Source: Candidatus Desantisiibacteriota bacterium
GTDB lineage: Bacteria > JACRDZ01
Direction of reading: 5' to 3'
DNA: 6,906 nucleotides
NCBI GenBank assembly: GCA_016209155.1
Contig: JACQWU010000191.1
Span: 1-6,906 of the forward strand
Position 1 is the stretch's first letter; each line of letters begins with the position of its first letter. The notes under the pieces are model-generated. The model was given only the letters and a program-made list of their open reading frames with translations. It was not told where the DNA came from and ran no database searches. Below are positions 1-4,314 of the stretch, one piece after another. The position numbers and the translations under genes were made by a program.

Positions 1-387
1 ATTATTATCATCGTCATCATTACAAGCCGCAGTTATAGCATTAATAAAAGTATTATTCATACTAATATTACTTGTACTTTTATCATCCAATAATCTATAC
101 TTCTCAATTAATCTCGATGCTACCAGCGATAAAGTATCAATGCCGGAATTTTCGATTTTATTGAGTGTAATATTATCAATACACTGCTCCGCTATTTCAG
201 CAGATTTATATTTAATACGTTCAATTATCTCATCCGATTTAACTTGAATAGATTTTAATTCTACCTGCTTAGCTTGATTTTCCTTAACCTTAATTTCATT
301 TAAAGCATCTTGTATGGAATTAAATCCAAATAAAAAAGTCGAACATAAAAATAAAATAAAGATAAAAATATTTTCTAAATTATTCAT
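1..387 (-). CDS. Partial exported coiled-coil-like protein of unknown function (3' end off the window)
   Basis: An open frame of 129 codons starts at ATG 387-385 and runs leftward off the window without a stop, so its C-terminus is missing. The start is supported by an AAAGGGGG Shine-Dalgarno-like stretch three bases upstream and by a perfect-consensus promoter about 110 bases further up. The protein begins MNNLENIF, followed by a hydrophobic stretch (about residues 6-22, rich in Ile, Phe and Leu) that looks like an uncleaved anchor or a signal peptide. Residues 24-75 are charged and helical in character (SIQDALNEIKVKENQAKQ and onward), consistent with a coiled coil, and the visible end is Asp/Asn-rich (DDDDNN). 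I do not recognise a family. It is divergent from the secreted protein gene at 753, and the two may share regulatory sites. That it is a real gene is well supported; its function is unknown. Confidence 0.7.
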   Translation of the reverse strand, partial: MNNLENIFIFILFLCSTFLFGFNSIQDALNEIKVKENQAKQVELKSIQVKSDEIIERIKYKSAEIAEQCIDNITLNKIENSGIDTLSLVASRLIEKYRLLDDKSTSNISMNNTFINAITAACNDDDDNN

Positions 388-499
388 TTTCCCCCTTTCT
401 TATTTCTGATTTTATTTGTTCCATATACAGCAAACACCGGCAAATCAACAAATTTAACGAATTGTTTTATATTATACCCTTAAATAAATATTAATAATT

Positions 500-528
500 A
501 TTATATAATTGATATGTCGATATGTCAA
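500..528 (-). promoter_or_regulatory. Perfect-consensus sigma70-type promoter, leftward
   Basis: On the minus strand, TTGACA (528-523) is followed by a 17-base spacer (522-506) and TATAAT (505-500). Both hexamers and the spacing match the housekeeping sigma70 consensus exactly. It points at the gene starting at 387 and would give a leader of roughly 105 nt. The spacer carries a tandem GACATATC repeat that could be an operator. A second TATAAT (476-471) lies downstream but has no good -35 partner. Confidence 0.75.
511..526. repeat. Tandem 8-bp direct repeat GATATGTC x2 in the leftward promoter
   Basis: Positions 511-518 and 519-526 are identical (GATATGTC), so the minus strand reads GACATATC twice, spanning the -35 box and spacer of the leftward promoter. 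A third GACATAT lies on the plus strand at 664-670, overlapping the -35 of the opposite promoter. The placement suggests binding sites for one regulator of both promoters. This is inference; no matching regulator gene is visible in the window. Confidence 0.45.
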
Positions 529-537
529 AAATAAAAG

Positions 538-571
538 GAAGAACCCTGTAGCGGAGCTACTGGATATCTTC
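538..571. repeat. GC-rich imperfect hairpin between divergent promoters
   Basis: The core is GTAGC (548-552), loop GGA, GCTAC (556-560). Beyond a T-T mismatch the stem extends by CC (545-546) with GG (562-563). After a small internal loop it extends again by GAAGA (538-542) with TCTTC (567-571). The core is a GC-rich island in very AT-rich DNA. No T-run follows on either strand, so it is a poor fit to an intrinsic terminator. It may be a dispersed palindromic repeat unit or a regulatory structure. Confidence 0.5.
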
Positions 572-604
572 TGTCTCTGATAGGAATTCTTTATTGTTTA
601 TTTT

Positions 605-622
605 TGTGCCATTAATGGCGCA
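605..622. repeat. Short hairpin with a perfect 12-bp palindromic core
   Basis: GCCATTAATGGC (608-619) is a perfect palindrome. Allowing one G-U pair, the stem reaches seven pairs (605-611 with 616-622) around a TTAA loop. It lies between the two divergent promoters, about 35 bases from the other hairpin. No T-run follows in either direction, so it is probably not a terminator. It could be a dimeric-protein operator or part of a small repeat element. Confidence 0.4.
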
Positions 623-661
623 TCCAGATAATATTTCTAAATTTATTGTAATCAATTAAAT

Positions 662-690
662 TTGACATATAAAATAAATCATGTTAAATT
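662..690 (+). promoter_or_regulatory. Likely sigma70-type promoter for the secreted CCCH-repeat protein gene
   Basis: TTGACA (662-667) matches the -35 consensus exactly. After a 17-base spacer, TAAATT (685-690) matches four of six -10 positions. It lies about 60 bases upstream of the ATG at 753. The TTTGACATAT block (661-670) is an exact inverted copy of the block at 520-529 that holds the -35 of the leftward promoter. Confidence 0.5.
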
Positions 691-752
691 TTATATCTCA
701 ATTAACTAACGAGGAAGTAGATTGCCTTTAGGAACAAAAAAGGGACACCCCA

Positions 753-1115
753 ATGATATATAGTAAAACGATCCGCTATTTATTTGTATTACTTATAATA
801 TCAACATTGCTTCCCGGAACTGCTTTAGCTCTACAATGTCAGGCAACTACAAAAAAAGGAACTCAATGCAAAAGAAAAGCGCAAGATAGTTCAAATTACT
901 GTTTCCAGCATAAATCAATATCTGATAAAGTATCCTTAAAAAAAACAATATCAACTCAACATAAATCAACTTCATTATCTCCAAAAGAAAATTCGCAGGA
1001 ATCCAAAACAAATGATTCAGCTCCTAATCAGTGCCAGGCCATAACAAAAAAAGGTAATAGATGTTCACGATCCGCAAAATCTAATTCAAATTATTGTAAA
1101 CAGCATAATAAGTAA
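753..1115 (+). CDS. Secreted protein with two Cys-Cys-Cys-His modules
   Basis: This is a 120-residue protein. Residues 1-26 form a typical signal peptide: a basic N-terminus, the hydrophobic core YLFVLLIISTLL, and a likely signal peptidase I site after ALA26. The mature part holds two copies of one module, residues 28-54 and 93-119, with identical spacing C-x9-C-x10-C-x2-H (C29, C39, C50, H53; C94, C104, C115, H118). Each copy reads QCQAxTKKG then C, and ends SNYCxQH. A Ser/Thr/Lys-rich linker joins them. The module resembles a short Cys-rich domain found in many bacterial exported proteins (from memory DUF5763-like, not checked) and probably binds a metal or forms disulfides. Its role is unknown. 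The start is supported by AGGG (741-744) eight bases upstream and a candidate promoter at 662-690. It is a single gene, separated by 127 bases from the next operon, which has its own promoter. Confidence 0.85.
   Translation: MIYSKTIRYLFVLLIISTLLPGTALALQCQATTKKGTQCKRKAQDSSNYCFQHKSISDKVSLKKTISTQHKSTSLSPKENSQESKTNDSAPNQCQAITKKGNRCSRSAKSNSNYCKQHNK
834..914 (+). repeat. Internal repeat copy 1 (Cys-Cys-Cys-His module)
   Basis: This segment encodes residues 28-54 of the secreted protein. It is homologous to the segment at 1029-1109, with the same Cys/His spacing and shared words such as QCQA, TKKG and SNYC. The third positions of many codons differ, so the duplication is not recent. Confidence 0.75.
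1029..1109 (+). repeat. Internal repeat copy 2 (Cys-Cys-Cys-His module)
   Basis: This segment encodes residues 93-119 of the secreted protein and is the partner of the copy at 834-914. All four putative metal ligands are conserved, while the region between the second and third Cys has diverged. Confidence 0.75.
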
Positions 1116-1163
1116 TTTTTTAAAATCAGCTCATGTAATATTAAATTTGAACTGTTAAATTAA

Positions 1164-1192
1164 TTGAAAAGCACATTTTCTTATGTTATAAT
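1164..1192 (+). promoter_or_regulatory. Strong extended -10 promoter of the toxin-antitoxin operon
   Basis: TTGAAA (1164-1169, five of six to consensus) is followed by a 17-base spacer and a perfect TATAAT (1187-1192). A TG one base before the -10 (1184-1185) makes it an extended -10 promoter. The start site would be near 1199, about 45 bases before the antitoxin ATG. The TTAAATT direct repeat just upstream (1141-1147 and 1155-1161) may be part of an autoregulatory site, but it is AT-rich enough to be chance. Confidence 0.65.
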
Positions 1193-1242
1193 TTTAGAAA
1201 ATTTAGCAATATCTATTTACACTACAAAAAAGGGGTTTAAAA

Positions 1243-1428
1243 ATGAATAAAACAGCGGTAATGGAAGAGACCATCGAAATTCCCAAAAATGAATATAAAT
1301 TTTTAAAAGAATTATATAAAACCATAAAACGTCAACAGTTTTTATTCAGAATAGAAGAATCTGAAAAAAATTTAAAAGCAAATAAAACAAAAAAAATTAC
1401 ACCCGATAAATTCATAGAAAGCATTTAA
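1243..1428 (+). CDS. Probable antitoxin of a type II toxin-antitoxin pair
   Basis: This 61-residue protein is Lys-rich (12 Lys) and lies six bases upstream of a YafQ/RelE-like toxin, the usual order for such pairs. An N-terminal strand-like stretch (ETIEIPKNEY, residues 8-17) is followed by a long charged helical region and a C-terminal tail that ends DKFIESI. This fits small antitoxins that dimerise and bind DNA by the N-terminus and wrap the toxin with the C-terminus. I do not recognise a specific antitoxin family, so the assignment rests mainly on size, position and composition. The start is set by AGGGG (1231-1235) seven bases before the ATG; the internal ATG at 1261 has no such site. Such antitoxins usually repress their own operon, often together with the toxin. 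Confidence 0.75.
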   Translation: MNKTAVMEETIEIPKNEYKFLKELYKTIKRQQFLFRIEESEKNLKANKTKKITPDKFIESI

Positions 1429-1434
1429 CCTTTT

Positions 1435-1713
1435 ATGAAACCAAAATATTTCCGGTATGATGCAGCATTTGAAAAAAAATTTGAGAAATATAAAAATCAG
1501 ATAACGGATTCAGAAAGACAAAAGCTTAAAAAAAGATTTGAAATTTTCAAAGAAAACATTTTCGATAAAAGACTAAAAACACATAAACTCAAAGGCGAAC
1601 TTAGCAATTACTATTCCTTTTCAATTAATTATTCAGATAGAATAGTATTTAAGATTTTAGATGATGAGGGAATATATTTTATTGAAATAGGGAGTCATGA
1701 TATTTGTTATTAA
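1435..1713 (+). CDS. YafQ/RelE-like type II toxin (probable ribosome-dependent mRNA interferase)
   Basis: This 92-residue protein has the usual size and layout of the RelE/ParE superfamily. A basic helical N-terminal half is followed by HKLKGEL (residues 50-56), the strand YYSFSINYSDRIVF (59-72), and a final strand ending IEIGSHDICY. The HxLxG motif, Arg69, and His88-Asp89 before the C-terminal Tyr92 match the YafQ-type branch, whose His and Asp residues take part in mRNA cleavage on the ribosome. The activity is inferred from family membership. No Shine-Dalgarno is visible before the ATG; only CCTTTT separates it from the antitoxin stop. Translation is therefore probably coupled to the antitoxin, which would keep toxin output lower. 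The stop codon overlaps the end of the oppositely oriented PD40/TPR gene by four bases. No truncation or missing core residue is seen, so the toxin looks intact. Confidence 0.88.
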   Translation: MKPKYFRYDAAFEKKFEKYKNQITDSERQKLKKRFEIFKENIFDKRLKTHKLKGELSNYYSFSINYSDRIVFKILDDEGIYFIEIGSHDICY

Positions 1714-1749
1714 ATGAAGTCTGATTTACGGTCAATAACATAAATATCA
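1698..1749. repeat. AT-rich inverted repeat across the convergent gene ends
   Basis: The left arm TGATATTTGTTATT (1698-1711) pairs with AATAACATAAATATCA (1734-1749) in full except for a two-base bulge (1740-1741), around a 22-base loop. It covers the last codons of the toxin gene and the stop codons of both convergent genes. It could form a hairpin in transcripts from either side and protect or end them. There is no clear T-run after either arm, so it is not a classic intrinsic terminator. Confidence 0.5.
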
Positions 1750-3242
1750 AAATAAATATGAAATTTTATATGTTTTGATTCGCATGTATTAACTCTATTA
1801 TAAATAAATTTATTTTTATAACCGTTTATTTCTATTGCTTTTTTTAAATTCAAAATAGCGTCATCAAACTTACCCTGATTTTCATAAATAAGTCCAAGTC
1901 CATAATATGCTCCGGCCGCGTTTGGTTCCAGTTGGATTGCTTTTTTAAAGTAAAAAATAGCATCATTAAAATTCCTCTGACTTTCATAAATAAGTCCAAG
2001 CTGATAATATGTAGCCGCAGAATATGGATCTTTCTTAAGCACTTCTTTAAAATGAAAAATTGCCTTATCGAGTATTCCTTTTTTTTCATAAATAAGTCCA
2101 AGCTGGTAATGAGCTTCAAATGAGCCCGGTTTTATTTTAATAACCTTATTAAAATAACCACCGGCCTCATCAGGTTTATTCTGCTTTTGGAGGGCTAATC
2201 CCAATTTATAATATGCTTCTAAAAAGGATGTATCTAACCTGACTGCTTCCTTAAAATGAAAAATAGCCTCTTCCTGTTTATCCTGCATTTGTAAAATTAT
2301 TGCCATGTTGTAGTGAGCATCTTCAAATTTTGGATCCAGCTTAACTGCTTCTTTAAGATAAAAAACTGCTTCATCCAGTTTGTCCTGTAATTGTAAAATT
2401 ATTGAGATATTGAGGTATGCGGTTTTTAATTTTGGATTTAATTTAAGCGCCTTTTTAAAATTTAAAAGTGATTCATCAAGCTTGCCCCAATTCTGATAAG
2501 CTATACCTATATTATTATATGCATTAGATAATTTTGGATCTTTTTCAAGTATTTTATTAAAGCAGTCAATAGCTTCCTTAAACTTATTTTGTTTAAGCAG
2601 AGTATTTCCAAGGGATATCATTGCATCAATATTGTTTCGATTGAGATCTAATGCTTTGCGGAATGCTATCACTGCGGAATCATAATTACCAGCTTCTAAA
2701 AGTTGATCCCCTGCTCGAACATAGGAGACATCATCAATAAATGCTGTTTTAATTGCTTTTATCGCATCAGAAGGTGCATTGACAAATTCCGGTATATTTG
2801 CGGCTCTATTAGGAGAAGTAAAATGATCAAGCACAACAGGAGGGCTGTCTTTGCCATGCTCATCTATATGTGTAAGAAAAAGCTGTGTGTAGGGACCATT
2901 AACTTTTGAGGAAAATACCAGCCACCTGCTGTTTGGCGACCAGCTATGCCATGAGTTCATCCTATTTGTATTACATCTCATCCTTTTTGGCTCTCCGCCT
3001 TCCGATGGCATTATATAAAGCTCGCTGTCCGGCTGAAGCAGCATGAAACTTTTTGCTTTACAAAAAACTATCCATTTCCCGTCAGGAGAATATTTCGCAA
3101 AATAATTGCTTTTTCCATTGTTGGATGCGCCTAAAAGTGCCTCTGGTTTACCGCCTTTTCCATTGTTAAATGGTAAACGGTACAAGTCATACAAAAATGT
3201 TTTTCCGCTTTCAATGAAATCTCTGGCTTCGTCATCTGGCAC
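1710..3242 (-). CDS. C-terminal part of the TGA-interrupted PD40/TPR protein: rest of the propeller plus nine TPRs
   Basis: This continues, in the same frame, the gene that starts at 4313; the frame is open from just after the TGA at 3275-3273. The first usable start codon is GTG 3242, but no Shine-Dalgarno precedes it, so independent translation is doubtful. Counting from that GTG, two PD40 blades are seen (KYSPDGKWIVF around 50-60; SWSPNSRWLVF around 100-110). A conserved-looking PYTQLFLTHID/SPNRAANIPEF region follows (118-153), then nine TPR units of 34 residues (about 174-475). TPR arrays bind partner proteins; with the upstream TM anchor the whole protein would face the periplasm. The last 35 residues (from KNKFIYNR) are not TPR-like and may be a replaced or eroded end. 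The stop TAA (1712-1710) overlaps the toxin's stop. Either this is the 3' half of a pseudogene, or it is translated by read-through of the TGA. Confidence 0.8.
   Translation of the reverse strand: MPDDEARDFIESGKTFLYDLYRLPFNNGKGGKPEALLGASNNGKSNYFAKYSPDGKWIVFCKAKSFMLLQPDSELYIMPSEGGEPKRMRCNTNRMNSWHSWSPNSRWLVFSSKVNGPYTQLFLTHIDEHGKDSPPVVLDHFTSPNRAANIPEFVNAPSDAIKAIKTAFIDDVSYVRAGDQLLEAGNYDSAVIAFRKALDLNRNNIDAMISLGNTLLKQNKFKEAIDCFNKILEKDPKLSNAYNNIGIAYQNWGKLDESLLNFKKALKLNPKLKTAYLNISIILQLQDKLDEAVFYLKEAVKLDPKFEDAHYNMAIILQMQDKQEEAIFHFKEAVRLDTSFLEAYYKLGLALQKQNKPDEAGGYFNKVIKIKPGSFEAHYQLGLIYEKKGILDKAIFHFKEVLKKDPYSAATYYQLGLIYESQRNFNDAIFYFKKAIQLEPNAAGAYYGLGLIYENQGKFDDAILNLKKAIEINGYKNKFIYNRVNTCESKHIKFHIYFDIYVIDRKSDFI
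1818..2723 (-). repeat. TPR-coding array, nine 102-bp units
   Basis: Nine consecutive 34-residue TPR units are encoded, so the DNA has a 102-bp period. The three units nearest the 3' end share an identical 18-base word (plus strand TTCATAAATAAGTCCAAG) at 1881, 1983 and 2085, exactly 102 bases apart, which encodes LGLIYE each time. This nucleotide identity suggests that the array has grown recently by unit duplication at its 3' side. Confidence 0.85.
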
Positions 3243-3272
3243 TGAAATCGTTTTTATATTACGCAGGCTTTC

Positions 3273-3275
3273 TCA
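3273..3275 (-). other. In-frame TGA codon interrupting the PD40/TPR gene
   Basis: The minus strand reads GCA TTT GAA TGA GAA AGC here. The frame before it (from 4313) and after it (to 1710) is the same, with no insertion or deletion needed. Both sides carry matching parts of one PD40 propeller. The intact genes whose ends are visible all stop with TAA. One-base precursors of this TGA include CGA or AGA (Arg), GGA (Gly), TTA (Leu), TCA (Ser), TGG (Trp) and TGC or TGT (Cys). Confidence 0.9.
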
Positions 3276-4313
3276 TTCAAATGCTTTGTCCCTGCTTCTA
3301 GCAAAAACTATTGATTTACTATCAGGGCTCCATGTTGCATTGGTCTGCACATAAGTTCTATCATCTGCTCCGGGTAGTGATTTGATTGTCTTTTTTTCTC
3401 TGTCGTAGATTGCGACAAAACCTTTAATAAGAAAAAAAAGCTGTGAAAACATAATGTCATTTCTATAAATTGCAAGGGCTCTGTCTTTTACTGTACCGGC
3501 CACATATTTGCCGTCAGGTGACACCTGACAGAGTAATCCGAAAGTCATTTCATCTTTTATTTGCTCAAACGCACTCCATGTAAATATCCTGCTTTTATCA
3601 AGAATGATTTCTTTCTCAATTGGCGCGGTTGCATATGATCCTTTATCATTACCCGCATCAACTTCCATAGCAAGAATTTTTCCGTCTCGTGAAAAAGAAT
3701 GACAGTTCCCGCAGACAATAAGGTTTTCGAGGACAATCGGCGGCGGAGTTTTCGAGGAAATCGGACCAAATCTCCACTTAATATATTTTGCAGGATCAGT
3801 TACTGCCAATTTAAAAGGCAGATTCACTTCGCGAAAAAATATCGGAGCGCCAACTTCATCTTTTGATGTCATGATTGAAATGCCTGCTGAAGATAAAATC
3901 TTTTTGGGAGATTTACGACTTACTCCAATTATAGTAACTATGGCTTTTCTCTCTACTGAATTATCTTTAATTTGCTTCCACATATCATCCGTTGGTTCCC
4001 ATACACTCGTCTGTGTAATAAATGTCAGCAATTCTTTATTATCATGGAATTTGATTGTAATAAGCCATGTATCCGACTTGATATTCTCATCCTTCCATAT
4101 AAATTTCGGAGAAATAATTTCCGGCGGAAAAATCGTTTCATCAAGCGGATAAATTATTGAAAGTCCGGTACATTTTGGTTCTTTATCATAAGCCGATAAT
4201 ATATCTTCAATCCTTAAAACAGGTACATAATAAATAGTAAAGTAAGCTGTTAAAATTGAAGCGCATATTAAGGTAAAACCAATAATCCCAAATATTTTTA
4301 TTTTATTTTTCAT
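3273..4313 (-). CDS. N-terminal part of the TGA-interrupted PD40/TPR protein: membrane anchor, Ig-like region, CxxCH motif, first propeller blades
   Basis: The 346 residues from ATG 4313 stop at the in-frame TGA. The ATG is preferred over the upstream in-frame TTG (4328) because AAGGG lies five bases before it. That Shine-Dalgarno is inside the last codons of the helicase gene, whose stop is one base upstream, so translation is probably coupled. Residues 7-29 form one TM helix, predicted to leave the rest in the periplasm. About residues 50-150 look like an Ig/fibronectin-type domain (YPLDETIFPPEI, FIWKDE). CGNCH (201-205) is a CxxCH c-type haem-binding motif followed by SFSRDGK, an arrangement I recall from PD40 proteins sometimes called cytochrome c biosynthesis or TolB-like. 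PD40 blades follow at about 260-275 (QVSPDGKYVAGTV) and 326-340 (ATWSPDSKSIVFARS). The propeller is incomplete without the part after the TGA. Haem attachment is inferred from the motif alone, and the biological role is unknown. Confidence 0.8.
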   Translation of the reverse strand: MKNKIKIFGIIGFTLICASILTAYFTIYYVPVLRIEDILSAYDKEPKCTGLSIIYPLDETIFPPEIISPKFIWKDENIKSDTWLITIKFHDNKELLTFITQTSVWEPTDDMWKQIKDNSVERKAIVTIIGVSRKSPKKILSSAGISIMTSKDEVGAPIFFREVNLPFKLAVTDPAKYIKWRFGPISSKTPPPIVLENLIVCGNCHSFSRDGKILAMEVDAGNDKGSYATAPIEKEIILDKSRIFTWSAFEQIKDEMTFGLLCQVSPDGKYVAGTVKDRALAIYRNDIMFSQLFFLIKGFVAIYDREKKTIKSLPGADDRTYVQTNATWSPDSKSIVFARSRDKAFE

Positions 4314-4314
4314 T

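Noticed and set aside
615-659. Tiny ORF from ATG 615 (MAHPDNISKF...) on the plus strand
   Set aside because: It has only 14 codons, no Shine-Dalgarno, and lies within a palindrome and promoter region.
520-670. 151-bp MITE-like element with 10-bp terminal inverted repeats
   Set aside because: The ends TTTGACATAT are better explained as the -35 regions of two divergent promoters, and no target-site duplication flanks them.
1110-1165. Intrinsic terminator after the secreted protein gene
   Set aside because: Only AT-rich weak pairings are present after the stop; there is no GC-rich stem with a T-run.
3238-3275. TGA at 3275-3273 as a selenocysteine codon
   Set aside because: Only a weak interrupted pairing (GAAA with TTTC, CGT with ACG) lies just downstream, without a convincing bacterial SECIS loop. 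The site lies between propeller blades where no redox Cys is expected. It is not formally excluded without homologs.
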